The notes under the pieces were generated by a model that saw only the letters and a program-made list of their open reading frames with translations, had not been told where the DNA came from and searched no databases. A program made the position numbers and the translations under genes. Source: JAFNAG01 sp963824985 (GTDB taxonomy: Bacteria; Acidobacteriota; UBA6911). Taken from it: 64,000 bases of DNA. The DNA is taken from positions 1-64,000 of the forward strand of contig CAWGRQ010000026.1 in assembly GCA_963824985.1 (NCBI GenBank). The letters run 5' to 3'. Shown in pieces: positions 37,023 to 45,590 of this stretch; position 1 is the first letter of the stretch, and the number at the start of each line of letters is the position of its first letter.

Positions 37023-39158
37023 ATGAAAGCCGTCCGTTACGGTCTTATTCTATCGATTCTGCTTCTGCTCCCTCCCGCGGTCCTGCTGGCCCAGGCCAAC
37101 GAGGAGTGTCTGGGTTGCCACAGCCAGCCCGGCATGACGATGACGAAAAAGGGGCACGAGGTTCAGCTCTTTGTCGACCCGGGCATCCTCAAGCAGTCCG
37201 CGCACCAATCGCTCGGCTGCGTCGACTGTCACCAGGGCTTTAACGCCGGCAACATCCCGCATGCGAAGTCCATCAAGCCGGTAGCGTGCCAGACCTGCCA
37301 CGATGCCGGGACCTACGATAAGAGCGTGCACGGGATCGCGCTCGGCGCCAACGGGTGCTCCGATTGTCACGGCAAGCACAACATTCTCGCCCCGGCGAAT
37401 CCCGACTCTTGGGTCAATCCCGCCCACATCGTCAGCACGTGCGGCAAGTGCCACAAGGACGAGGACGACCGCTACTCGCGCTCGAAGCACGGCACGGCGC
37501 TCGCGGCCGGGGCGCGCGGAGCCCCGTCATGCTCCGATTGCCACGGGGCCCACTCGATTGTGCCGATCACGGACCCGGAATCGGTGCTGTACAAGACCAA
37601 GGAGCCCGCCGTCTGCCTGCGCTGCCATCTGGACAATCCGCAGGTGCGCCGGGAAGTGGGGATTTCCGCGGGCTTCATCGCCGACTACAAGGCGAGCATT
37701 CACGGCGTGGCCCTGGCCAACGGGGATCTCAAGGCTCCCAGCTGCAGCGATTGTCACGGCGCGCATGACATGGCACTCGGCAGCAATCAGAATTCTCTGG
37801 TGAGCAAGTTCAAGGTCCCCGACACGTGCGGTAAATGCCACGGCGATATTGTGAAGGTTTTTTACGATAGCATCCACGGAACCGCCCTCCACGCCGGGAA
37901 TGAGGGGGCTCCGAACTGTACGGACTGTCATGGCGAGCACCAGATTTTCGCCCCGACGGATCCCCGGTCGCGGGTCTCGGGGAAGAATGTCTCGGCACGC
38001 GTCTGCGCCGTCTGCCACAGTTCTGTGGCCTTGACCGAGAAGTACGGGCTGGCATCCGGACGATTCGGCTCCTTCGAAGACAGCTATCACGGCCTGGCAT
38101 CCAAGGAGGGCTCGGTCCAGGTGGCGAATTGCGCCAGCTGCCACGGCTATCATAATATCAAGCCGTCCTCCGACCCCACCTCCACCATCAACAAGGCCAA
38201 CCTCCCGACCACGTGCGGCAAGTGCCACCAGGGCGCCAACGAAAACTTCACCAAGGGCGCGGTGCATCTGGTGATTGCGCCGGCGACGGAGCCGATCCTA
38301 TATTGGATCAAGATGTTTTACATCGCGCTCATCGTGGTGACGATCGGCGGGATGCTGGCCCACAACGCAGTGGATTTCGTATACAAAGCGAAGCACCGCT
38401 TCGCGCTCCGCCGCGGACTGATCGCCGCGGAGCGCTTCAGCCCGAACCGCTATCTGCGCATGTCCCTGAACGAGCGCATCCAGCATGTCACGCTCGCCGT
38501 ATCGTTCATCCTCCTGGTCATCACCGGCTTCATGCTGAAATTCCCGGATGCCTGGTGGGTGATCCCCATCCGCCGGTGGAGCGAGAGTCTTTTTACGGTG
38601 CGCGGCCTCATTCACCGCATCGCCGGCGTGGTGTTGATCTGCATCAGCATCTACCACGTCTACTACATCCTGTTCGTGACCCGGGGCCGGAGGCTCATAC
38701 GCGATCTGCTGCCCAGGGTGCTTGACGTGCGCGAGGTCCTGGGTGTGCTCAAGTATTACGGCGGCCTGTCCAAGGAGTGTCCGAAATTCGGGCGCTTCTC
38801 CTACATCGAAAAGGCGGAATACTGGGCTCTGATCTGGGGCGTGATCGTCATGGGGGGGACCGGAATCATTCTCTGGTTCAACAACTATTTCATCGGGGCG
38901 TTCACCCTGCTGGGCTGGAACATCGCCGAGGCGATCCACTACTATGAGGCCTGGCTGGCCACGCTCGCCATCATCGTTTGGCATTTCTACTTCGTCATTT
39001 TCAATCCCAGCGTCTACCCGCTGAACACGGCCTGCATCAACGGTTATCTGACCGAAGAGGAGATGGCGGAGGAACACCCGCGCGAGCTGGATGAGATGCT
39101 GTCGGCTCAAATGGAACGCGGCCTCGAAGGGGAGACAGCCGCGGGCCGCAGCGCGTAA
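37023..39158 (+). CDS. 13-heme c-type cytochrome fused to a membrane cytochrome b domain
   Basis: About 711 residues. A signal peptide (YGLILSILLLLPPAVLLAQA) is followed by a periplasmic region with 13 CxxCH motifs (CLGCH, CVDCH, CQTCH, CSDCH, CGKCH and others to CGKCH near residue 400), spaced with conserved single His residues of the SVHG or SIHG type that may be sixth ligands. The C-terminal 300 residues hold five or six helices: WIKMFYIALIVVTIGGMLAH, then HVTLAVSFILLVITGFML, LIHRIAGVVLICISIYHVYY, WALIWGVIVMGGTGIILWF and LATLAIIVWHFYFVI, with paired His residues for b-haems. It resembles CbcL-like quinol:cytochrome oxidoreductases. It lies 64 bases after its 19-heme paralogue and is probably co-transcribed. 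The start at 37008 is an alternative. Confidence 0.92.
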   Translation: MKAVRYGLILSILLLLPPAVLLAQANEECLGCHSQPGMTMTKKGHEVQLFVDPGILKQSAHQSLGCVDCHQGFNAGNIPHAKSIKPVACQTCHDAGTYDKSVHGIALGANGCSDCHGKHNILAPANPDSWVNPAHIVSTCGKCHKDEDDRYSRSKHGTALAAGARGAPSCSDCHGAHSIVPITDPESVLYKTKEPAVCLRCHLDNPQVRREVGISAGFIADYKASIHGVALANGDLKAPSCSDCHGAHDMALGSNQNSLVSKFKVPDTCGKCHGDIVKVFYDSIHGTALHAGNEGAPNCTDCHGEHQIFAPTDPRSRVSGKNVSARVCAVCHSSVALTEKYGLASGRFGSFEDSYHGLASKEGSVQVANCASCHGYHNIKPSSDPTSTINKANLPTTCGKCHQGANENFTKGAVHLVIAPATEPILYWIKMFYIALIVVTIGGMLAHNAVDFVYKAKHRFALRRGLIAAERFSPNRYLRMSLNERIQHVTLAVSFILLVITGFMLKFPDAWWVIPIRRWSESLFTVRGLIHRIAGVVLICISIYHVYYILFVTRGRRLIRDLLPRVLDVREVLGVLKYYGGLSKECPKFGRFSYIEKAEYWALIWGVIVMGGTGIILWFNNYFIGAFTLLGWNIAEAIHYYEAWLATLAIIVWHFYFVIFNPSVYPLNTACINGYLTEEEMAEEHPRELDEMLSAQMERGLEGETAAGRSA

Positions 39159-39359
39159 TACGAGAACTTGGGGACGCTCCACGCCAAAACCCAGAGGCGA
39201 AAATGGGGAGCGTTTCCCATTTCCCCTGTCTCACTCTTCAGAAAACAGGATTCGCCCGCCGTGAATTGCAGCAATCTGAAATGCGGGTAAAATATATCCG
39301 CGCGGCCCTTCAACTCGAAGGCCCGTGCTGCCGATCGGGCGCATCCCCTGATCTGTAAT

Positions 39360-39489
39360 TGTTTAGCCAAATCAAATGGATGAAGAAGCAAAACGCAAAG
39401 GCGCAGGGGCGCAAGGGCGCAAAGATCGACACTGAGCAACAGGCGTGGGCGCAGCGCTTCGCGTTCTGCTGTTCAGCATCGGCCAAACG
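39360..39489. repeat. MITE-like inverted-repeat element, copy 3 with internal deletion
   Basis: The left 110 bases match copies 1 and 2 (TGTTTAGCCAAATCAAATGG, AACGCAAAGGCGCAGGGGCG), the right end reads CTGCTGTTCAGCATCGGCCA and AAC, but the central hairpin is missing. The deletion junction lies at GCGCTTCGCG, where a short GCG match could have promoted loss. Confidence 0.8.
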
Positions 39490-39544
39490 GATGCCCTGAG
39501 CTTGCGTGCGGATCCGCCCTCTGACAGATCCCGGAGCACTGAGT

Positions 39545-39723
39545 ATGCGAATCCTGGCAGTCGAAGATGACAAGAAGGTAGAAGGCTGCTGGTGGGCAAC
39601 TACGTTTACAACGAGGCGAACAACCGCGCCGTGGCAGTGCATACGGCGGGAATGACGGAAGCTCTGCGAAGGATCTACGATGCCGGGGCTCTGGCCGATG
39701 AACTGGAGGGGACCCGGCGCTAG
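39545..39723 (+). pseudogene. Fused gene remnants: response-regulator start and the end of an unidentified protein
   Basis: ATG at 39545 begins MRILAVEDDKKV, the first strand and acidic pair of a response-regulator receiver domain, which breaks off after 12 codons. From 39586, in another frame, LLVGNYVYNEANNRAVAVHT and then EALRRIYDAGALADELEG run to a stop at 39721. The second piece has the feel of the C-terminal end of a secreted serine peptidase (S46-like), but this is tentative. Together they look like two gene ends joined by a deletion. The rest of the 39159-39735 gap holds the MITE copy 3 and nothing else recognised. Confidence 0.5.
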
Positions 39724-39735
39724 CCCTTTTTCGGG

Positions 39736-40542
39736 CTAGTTGAAGACGTACACCTTGCTGAACGTGAGCACCAACCGCGAATCCACGGCCCTGCCGTTCT
39801 GGCTGGCGGGCCTCCAGCCTGCCGATGTGATCATGTCGGTGAATTCACTCAACAGGGACTCATCGTTGGGATATTCCAGGATATTCTGAACTGTGCCGGA
39901 GCCGCTGCGATCGATTACGGCAACCACCGAAACCGTATCGTTGTCCGCGGTGCGCGACGTACTCTGGCCCAGATTCACCAGGTAAAGCGGGTTGATCTTC
40001 GGATTGCTCGAACTGATCGGACGCTGGGCTTCCCTCGGAGTCATGCCGAGATTCGACAGGAGCCGATTCTGCAGCGAATCCACCACGCTGATGGGCAACT
40101 GGGACCGCGTCGACTGCGATACTCCCGCGGGCACAGGCAGGGGAGAGCCGAACTCAAGATAGATCGGTTTGATTGCAGCCGAAATCGCCATGAACAGCAC
40201 GATGGTCGCCATAGTGCCCGCAAGCCGGGTGAGGTACCAGATGCCCTCAAGCGTTCGAATCCTGGACCACTGAATTTCAAGAAAACCCCTCAAGCCGACC
40301 AGCCAGGACTCACTGTGGGCCGTCACGATTCTCATCTGCACCAGGCTGCGCAGGTATGCCGGCGCTCTCTCCGGTCTCATGCTCATCAGAGCATGCCGCA
40401 GTCTTCTGGTGCGCTCGTACTCCCGGCTGCATTCCGCGCAGTCTCTCAGGTGCTGTCTGATCCCGGCGGCAAGCGGATCTTCGAGCATCTCATCAACAAA
40501 TACTGACATGTGGCCCAGCACTTTCTCACATCGCATTTTCAT
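39736..40542 (-). CDS. Anti-sigma factor with zinc-finger domain
   Basis: 268 residues. The N-terminal 50 residues (KVLGHMSVFVDEMLEDPLAA, QHLRDCAECSREYERTRRLR) form a zf-HC2 anti-sigma domain with the HxxxCxxC zinc site. A membrane helix follows at about 108-126 (AGTMATIVLFMAISAAI), and the periplasmic C-terminus (VVAVIDRSGSGTVQNILEYP, FTDMITSAGWRPASQNG) resembles a TonB-C-like or energy-transducer end. It should hold the adjacent ECF sigma factor inactive and release it on an envelope signal. The gene begins 12 bases after the sigma stop, so the pair is one operon. Confidence 0.88.
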   Translation of the reverse strand: MKMRCEKVLGHMSVFVDEMLEDPLAAGIRQHLRDCAECSREYERTRRLRHALMSMRPERAPAYLRSLVQMRIVTAHSESWLVGLRGFLEIQWSRIRTLEGIWYLTRLAGTMATIVLFMAISAAIKPIYLEFGSPLPVPAGVSQSTRSQLPISVVDSLQNRLLSNLGMTPREAQRPISSSNPKINPLYLVNLGQSTSRTADNDTVSVVAVIDRSGSGTVQNILEYPNDESLLSEFTDMITSAGWRPASQNGRAVDSRLVLTFSKVYVFN

Positions 40543-40554
40543 CCTCCGGACCGG

Positions 40555-41196
40555 TCATCCCAGACAACCATTAAGACGAAGCTTCAGCTCGTTGCGTCCC
40601 CGCGCAATGCGGGACTTCACCGTCCCGAGCGAGACATGCAGCAATTCAGCGATCTCTTCGTATGAAAAACCCTCGACATCCCGCAAGACCACTGCGACCC
40701 GCTGTGCAACAGGAAGGCGAAGCAGGGAGCGCTCGATCTCGAGACGCATTTCCCGCCGCAGCAGCGCATCCTCCGGCGAAATCCCCGCATCTTCCAGAGA
40801 ATCCGAAATCGTACGGCTGTCATTCCGGCTCAGGTGATCGTCCAGCGACACCGTCCCCCGACGCCGCAGGCGGTTCCACCAGCGGCAGCGGTTGGACGCT
40901 CGATTGATCGCAATCCGGTATATCCAGGTTTTGAGTGACGACTCGCCCCGAAAGTGCGGCAGCTTGCGATAAATCGATAAAAACACCTCCTGGGACACGT
41001 CTAACGCTTCCTCACGATCCACGAGAATGCGGCAGGTAAGGTTGAAGACCATAGGTTGATAGCGGTCAAATATCTCTTCGAACGTCGCCCCGCCCCGCGC
41101 ATCACTCTGCTCCCGGTCCAGCAGGACCCGATCCTCTTCATAACCAGGAAATGTAAGTTCGTCCGGAAAGCCAGTGTTCATGCCAGCATCCGCCAC
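40555..41196 (-). CDS. RpoE-like ECF sigma factor
   Basis: 213 residues. Region 2 reads FEEIFDRYQPMVFNLTCRIL and DVSQEVFLSIYRKLPHF, with WIYRIAINRASNRCRWWNRL following; region 4 reads LPVAQRVAVVLRDVEGFSYE and EIAELLHVSLGTVKSRIARG. This is the classical RpoE-type layout, distinct from the kinase-linked sigma factor at 11 kb. It probably drives an envelope-stress regulon and is controlled by the anti-sigma factor encoded next. The first 37 residues are poorly conserved; 41181 is an alternative start. Confidence 0.93.
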   Translation of the reverse strand: MADAGMNTGFPDELTFPGYEEDRVLLDREQSDARGGATFEEIFDRYQPMVFNLTCRILVDREEALDVSQEVFLSIYRKLPHFRGESSLKTWIYRIAINRASNRCRWWNRLRRRGTVSLDDHLSRNDSRTISDSLEDAGISPEDALLRREMRLEIERSLLRLPVAQRVAVVLRDVEGFSYEEIAELLHVSLGTVKSRIARGRNELKLRLNGCLG

Positions 41197-41272
41197 ATTT
41201 TAGGTTTATCGACCAGCGTCAGATGTCCCTATATTATTGGACAGCATCCGACGCCAAAAGTTTCGCAAATGT

Positions 41273-41599
41273 TCATAAGCCCGGAGCTGGAGCGACCGGC
41301 TGAGCGGCCATCAGGCGCTCAAACTCGGCCGGAGTCAGCTTTTGAACCTTTTCCAGATAATTAGATAATGATAATAATTTCAATAATTTATCGTCCGCCG
41401 GAGTGGACGCCAGAAACTCCTCGAAGCGCTCTTCAACACTCTTCGGGCTCAAATCTACGGGGGCTTTCTGCATCAGGGCGTGCTTGACCACATACGCTAC
41501 AATCGAGGGGGAATAATGGCGTCCCAACCCGTAAACACCCAGAAATATTAAGACCGCAATGGCCAGCACGATGAAGCGACGCATCATGGTTCCGTTCAT
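41273..41599 (-). CDS. Small single-pass membrane protein of unknown function
   Basis: 108 residues, no recognised family. It has one hydrophobic helix near the N-terminus (FIVLAIAVLIFLGVYGLG) and a soluble tail with two amphipathic parts (SVEERFEEFLASTPADDKLL, KLTPAEFERLMAAQ). The tail would face the periplasm if the N-terminus stays inside. It sits 76 bases upstream of the sigma gene on the same strand and could belong to that transcript; a second in-frame Met at 41587 is also possible. Real-gene status rests on its plausible membrane topology and lack of competing frames. Confidence 0.55.
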   Translation of the reverse strand: MNGTMMRRFIVLAIAVLIFLGVYGLGRHYSPSIVAYVVKHALMQKAPVDLSPKSVEERFEEFLASTPADDKLLKLLSLSNYLEKVQKLTPAEFERLMAAQPVAPAPGL

Positions 41600-41731
41600 G
41601 TTAACTTCAGTATAGCAGATCGGAATCGAAAGGAATCAATGAAGTCCCGGGGTCGATCAACGGCATCCGGCGCCTGAATTGAAGCTTGTGCTATACTTGG
41701 TTCGGTTTTTTTGATATCTTCAATCGCGCCT

Positions 41732-42898
41732 ATGCATTGCCAAAAGTGCCAGAGTATCGAGATCGATGATGACGGAGTTTGCCTAGTGTGCGGTTTCCGT
41801 GCTGAGGAAGGCGCACCCGCCGGAGATGGAAGCGACGCGATCCTTGAACTGGAAGATGGCATCATCGAGGAGGGCGCTTCCGCCCCGGGCGGGGAGCCGG
41901 CGGATGAGAGCCTGGAGGGACAGGCGGAGCTCCCGGAGTGGCGCCTCGAGCTTTCGCGGCGCCTGCAGGAGATCAAGTCGAAGCGCGAAGGCAGCGGGAT
42001 CAATTCGTCACCTCCCCTGACCTCGCCGCACGGCAATTTGTCCGCGCCCGGCAGGCCGCTTTCCGAGCGGCAGGATTCGCTCCTCGACAAACCGTCACCG
42101 CCTCGCAGGCCACGACGTGCGGCGCGGCCGGTCATCCCGGTTTTGCCGCTCGATCGCGATGCGGCACCAGAGCCGGCGGTTGCGTCCGCCCCGACACCAG
42201 CATCGGCCCGGCCTGAGCCGGTCGAACCGGGAGGTTTCGCGTTACCGGAAAAAGCACCCCAGGCCCAGCGGGAGGAGCCGGTCCCGGCCCCCCTGCCCCC
42301 CGACGTCATCCGTGATATTATTGACAAAGCGATGGTCCGGCCATCATCTGATCCTCAGCCGGCGCCTCCGGCGGCCGTGGTCGATGCCATCCCGACCGAC
42401 CGCACGTTCGTTGCCGGCGGAGATTCTCAGCCCAATCCGGAAGTCCGGGAATTCCTGCCTCCTGAGGAGGACTTGCCGGAGGGAAAGTTCATCCTCTTAT
42501 CGAGAACTCTTGCGGGTCTGGTGGATCAGATCATCGTCCTGATATGCGCCAGCTCTTTCGTCTTCGCGGTCGACGTGCTCGAGGGGATCGACGTCTTCGA
42601 TGGGACGAGCCTGCTTCACTATTTTCTGCTGTTGCTGGCGACCTATTTCGTCTACTCCGTCTTCTTCCTCAGCACCGGAAGACAGACGATCGGGATGATG
42701 CTGACGGATCTGCGATTGGTCGCCCCGCCGGGACGAAGCCTGAAGATGCCCCAGATCCTGGTTCGCTGTTGCGTATTTCTGCTTGGATCTGCGTTTCTGG
42801 GAGTCGGGCTGCTCTGGGGGTTCTTTGATCGTCAGGCCCGGTGTCTGCACGATCGGCTTTCCCAATCACTGGTCGTGAGAGTCTCTCTCCGCCAGTAG
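41732..42898 (+). CDS. RDD family membrane protein with N-terminal zinc ribbon
   Basis: 388 residues. The N-terminus HCQKCQSIEIDDDGVCLVCG is a two-CxxC zinc ribbon. A long low-complexity Pro/Ala/Glu linker (residues about 30-240) follows, and then the RDD domain: LLSRTLAGLVDQIIVLICAS, a second helix around SLLHYFLLLLATYFVYSVFF, the motif GRQTIGMMLTDLRLV, and a last helix VFLLGSAFLGVGLLWGFFD with the closing RCLHDRLSQSLVV. RDD proteins are inner-membrane proteins, some with Na+/H+ antiport activity; the role here is not known. The ATG at 41732 is preferred over an upstream TTG at 41711. The stop codon TAG lies in a GTAGGGGCGACC repeat. Confidence 0.85.
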   Translation: MHCQKCQSIEIDDDGVCLVCGFRAEEGAPAGDGSDAILELEDGIIEEGASAPGGEPADESLEGQAELPEWRLELSRRLQEIKSKREGSGINSSPPLTSPHGNLSAPGRPLSERQDSLLDKPSPPRRPRRAARPVIPVLPLDRDAAPEPAVASAPTPASARPEPVEPGGFALPEKAPQAQREEPVPAPLPPDVIRDIIDKAMVRPSSDPQPAPPAAVVDAIPTDRTFVAGGDSQPNPEVREFLPPEEDLPEGKFILLSRTLAGLVDQIIVLICASSFVFAVDVLEGIDVFDGTSLLHYFLLLLATYFVYSVFFLSTGRQTIGMMLTDLRLVAPPGRSLKMPQILVRCCVFLLGSAFLGVGLLWGFFDRQARCLHDRLSQSLVVRVSLRQ

Positions 42899-43016
42899 GG
42901 GCGACCTGCCGGTCGCCCGAACATCTCCGGAAGCATAGCATTTTCAATTATTTGTATCCATTCATTTGAGACTGAGCTTGTCGGTCGGCGGGCAACCTGC
43001 CGGTCGCCCCTACGGG
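42895..43016. repeat. Two copies of the GTAGGGGCGACC palindromic repeat, in inverse orientation
   Basis: Copies at 42895-42918 (GTAGGGGCGACCTGCCGGTC) and 42990-43016 (CCTGCCGGTCGCCCCTACGG) match the inverted pair at 15137-15236. The first supplies the stop codon of the RDD gene. The 72 bases between hold nothing recognisable. Confidence 0.75.
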
Positions 43017-43088
43017 ATATTGCGGGAACACGGATCGGATCCGTGTCCCGAGTGGTTTTGCGACCTTTCTTCGTGGATCAAAGCGGGG

Positions 43089-44381
43089 CTAGCGCCTGCT
43101 GAACCTATCCGCCAGCGATTCTGGCACTCCAAGGATCAGGCGCACGCTCGATACGCGGCGCCGGATCAGGTGGCTTTCCCCTCCCGAAGTAAGCACGAAA
43201 CCATCATCGGATTCGGCGGACTTCTTCGCCTGCGGGTATCGGCGCTGGAACCAGGCAGAGAGCGCAGTGAAAAACCGATCGGCGCTTTCCTGGCTATCCC
43301 AGACGGTTTCTGCGAACAGCGCGGTACGCTCTCCGTTCCCCTGTTCCACCAGAACCACTTCGTCGCCGCCCCAACCGGAGGCGGCGCTCCTGGCCTGTTC
43401 TTCGGGCAGGTGGAGCTTCAGCAGCAGGAAAAGTGAAAATTCCCCCAGCACATTCCGGTACACGGTCTTCCAGTCCTTGCCCAGATCCGGTGCGGGGTCT
43501 TCCAGGTGCACGGCGCGCGGGTTGTCACGCGTGCCGAGGTATTTTTCCGGGTGGATGATCTGTTCGGTGGATGCCGGAAGATCCGCATAAATCTTATCCA
43601 CCGCGGACCACGGCTCCTTGTTGCCGCGTACTTTCTGCATAAAGGCGGCGCCATACCCGTAAGGGAACAGCAGGGTTTCCCTCATGAATTCCGGGGCGCT
43701 CTTGAGCACTTCAAACTGGTTGTTCATCAGCATGATCTGCGATCGCATCACGAAAACCATGTCCGGAAGATCGACAAATGTGCGGCCGGTCGGCTGCAGG
43801 ATGTAGTCGAGCATCACCGCTGTGGCATCCCCTTCGGCAACCGCCAGGTGCGCCATCATACGATCGTCATCCCGGGCTTTTCGGTCGCGTTCCAAAATGC
43901 CGTTGAGATCGAAATGCTGATCCTGCAGGGCGTGCGTCAGTTCATGGACCATGGCAGGTTTCTGCAGATCGGGGGCAAGCCATCCGGCGATATAAAAAGA
44001 TTTGCTTCGCGAATCGTAAAACCCTCCCACCTGCTCGGTCAGCAATTTGATCGAAAAAGCCTCATAATCCAAATCCTGAGGGATCAGGCCGAGCTTCTTG
44101 AGCACAAGCCCTTCTGTTTTTACTTCTCCCGGCTCCGTCTGGCGATTCACCTCCTCGCCGATCATGCGCGAGATTTCCTCGCGGCTCTTCACCCCTTTGG
44201 CGATGGGACCTTTGGGCTCCAGGCCGCGAAGCCGCGCCACGACCGGGATGAGTTCATCGGCCACTGCCAGAAGTTTCTCCTGTGGGGAGGTCTCCTGGAA
44301 CAGAGCCCGTGCATTGCCTCCGAGGAGCAGCAGGGAAAACAGGATCAGACAGCAGGCCAGCCGCCACCGATTTTTTTGCAT
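43089..44381 (-). CDS. Exported HELTH zinc metalloprotease-like protein
   Basis: About 430 residues. A signal peptide (NRWRLACCLILFSLLLLGGN) precedes the mature protein. The motif KPAMVHELTHALQDQHFDL near residue 140 is a classic HExxH zinc site; MMAHLAVAEGDATAVMLDYI, 40 residues later, probably supplies the glutamate ligand. The rest contains FLLLKLHLPEEQARSAASGW and a C-terminal WFQRRYP region. Proteins of this shape are common in Acidobacteriota and Deltaproteobacteria without a known substrate. The ATG at 44381 (MQKNRW) fits the signal peptide best; the frame extends further upstream without support. It ends convergently with the RDD gene and is divergent from the nuo genes. Confidence 0.8.
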   Translation of the reverse strand: MQKNRWRLACCLILFSLLLLGGNARALFQETSPQEKLLAVADELIPVVARLRGLEPKGPIAKGVKSREEISRMIGEEVNRQTEPGEVKTEGLVLKKLGLIPQDLDYEAFSIKLLTEQVGGFYDSRSKSFYIAGWLAPDLQKPAMVHELTHALQDQHFDLNGILERDRKARDDDRMMAHLAVAEGDATAVMLDYILQPTGRTFVDLPDMVFVMRSQIMLMNNQFEVLKSAPEFMRETLLFPYGYGAAFMQKVRGNKEPWSAVDKIYADLPASTEQIIHPEKYLGTRDNPRAVHLEDPAPDLGKDWKTVYRNVLGEFSLFLLLKLHLPEEQARSAASGWGGDEVVLVEQGNGERTALFAETVWDSQESADRFFTALSAWFQRRYPQAKKSAESDDGFVLTSGGESHLIRRRVSSVRLILGVPESLADRFSRR

Positions 44382-44656
44382 TGAATGCACCCCGAGATTT
44401 AAAAACGTCATGGCCGCCCGCCCGGGGGCAGCCGCCCGTTCCGCGCCCCCCCAACTTGACCGGCTGCAGGAATTATCCCGAAAGCCGCCCGTCGGTTGAC
44501 GCACATGCCGAATCCAGAGGATGATATTCGCAGGGATTGAGCCAGTCAATGCCCGGTCAGGCCGGGGTTGCGGTCCGGACGGCAACATAAACCCTAAGCT
44601 ATTGAATGAAAGGATCTTATGTTAGAATCATGATTCTTCCGGGCGCGCTTTTTGAA

Positions 44657-44685
44657 TTGATTTTCCGATGGCTTGAGTGTACATT
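44657..44685 (+). promoter_or_regulatory. Predicted sigma-70 promoter of the nuo operon
   Basis: TTGATT (44657-44662) and TACATT (44680-44685) are separated by 17 bases, placing a start about 35 bases before the nuoA ATG. GAAGG at about 44712 is the likely ribosome site. Confidence 0.45.
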
Positions 44686-44726
44686 GCCCACTTTAAGTCC
44701 CTGGAAGAATAGAAGGTACCGCCCCC

Positions 44727-45080
44727 ATGAACGAGATGATTCCCATACTGATTATGGCACTGTTGGCCGGTGTCATTGCCGGTTCTTTCATTGCGATATC
44801 GGTCCTGCTCGGCCCCCGGAAACGCACCCACATCAAAGACCAGCCTTTTGAGTGCGGCCTGCCGTCGGAGGGGATGAGCCACACCTCGGTTCCCGTCCGA
44901 TTCTACCTCATGGCGCTGCTCTTTATACTTTTCGATGTGGAGCTGACGTTTCTCTTTCCCTGGGCGGTGGTTTTCCGCAGCCTGGGGATATTCGGATTCA
45001 TTGAGATGTTGGTCTTTTTCCTGGTTGTGGGCGTCGGATTTATATACGCCTGGAAGACGGGGGCACTCGAATGGGAATAG
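44727..45080 (+). CDS. nuoA: NADH-quinone oxidoreductase subunit A
   Basis: 117 residues with three helices: IPILIMALLAGVIAGSFIAI, then FYLMALLFILFDVELTFLFP and FIEMLVFFLVVGVGFIYAWK. The loop KDQPFECGLPSEG is the conserved nuoA cysteine region that closes the quinone site, and LFDVELTFLFPWAVVF is the family signature. It is a membrane-arm subunit at the junction with the peripheral arm. It is first in a four-gene operon and overlaps nuoC by ten bases. Confidence 0.96.
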   Translation: MNEMIPILIMALLAGVIAGSFIAISVLLGPRKRTHIKDQPFECGLPSEGMSHTSVPVRFYLMALLFILFDVELTFLFPWAVVFRSLGIFGFIEMLVFFLVVGVGFIYAWKTGALEWE

Positions 45081-45583
45081 AAATCCCTTCTGCTCACTCG
45101 CAAGAACTTCCCATGTCGCTGCAACTGCTGCGCGAAAGTTTTCCCGACGAAGTCCGGGAAGCGCAGATTGCAAATGGCGACGCGATGGCTCTGGTTGAAG
45201 CCGGCGCGCTGCGCCGGATCATGGAATTTCTGAAGAGTGATACGCGGCTGCTCTTCAACGTCCTGGTCGACATCACCGCCGTTGACTATCTGGGGCGGGA
45301 TCCGAGATTCGAGGTCGTATACCACCTCCTGTCGCTGCCGCACAACCACCGCCTGCGCATCAAGGCCGGGGTTGGGAGCGATGCCCCAAAGCTCGCATCG
45401 ATGACCGAACTGTGGGGGAGTGCCGACTGGTTGGAGCGTGAGGTTTGGGACATGTACGGCATCGAGTTCCTCGGCCACCCCGAATTGAAGCGCATCCTGC
45501 TGTATCCGGAATTCGAGGGCCATCCCTTGCGCAAGGACTATCCGATCCGCCGGCGGCAACCGCTGATCGGTCCGAAGAATTGA
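45071..45583 (+). CDS. nuoC: NADH-quinone oxidoreductase subunit C
   Basis: 170 residues. The 30-kDa subunit signature REVWDMYGIEFLGHPELKRI, then LLYPEFEGHPLRKDYPIRR, is complete. The fold begins with FPDEVREAQIANGDAMALVE; DITAVDYLGRDPRFEVVYHL is the central strand pair. It is a peripheral-arm subunit that binds NuoD. It overlaps nuoA; an internal ATG at 45113 is possible. nuoB, which normally sits between nuoA and nuoC, is absent here. Confidence 0.96.
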   Translation: MGIEIPSAHSQELPMSLQLLRESFPDEVREAQIANGDAMALVEAGALRRIMEFLKSDTRLLFNVLVDITAVDYLGRDPRFEVVYHLLSLPHNHRLRIKAGVGSDAPKLASMTELWGSADWLEREVWDMYGIEFLGHPELKRILLYPEFEGHPLRKDYPIRRRQPLIGPKN

Positions 45584-45590
45584 GGTAGCG

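Noticed and set aside
39720..39739. Hairpin CTAGCCC/GGGCTAG as a terminator of the anti-sigma gene
   Set aside because: It overlaps the stop codon and lacks a following T-run on the relevant strand; the stem is only seven bases.
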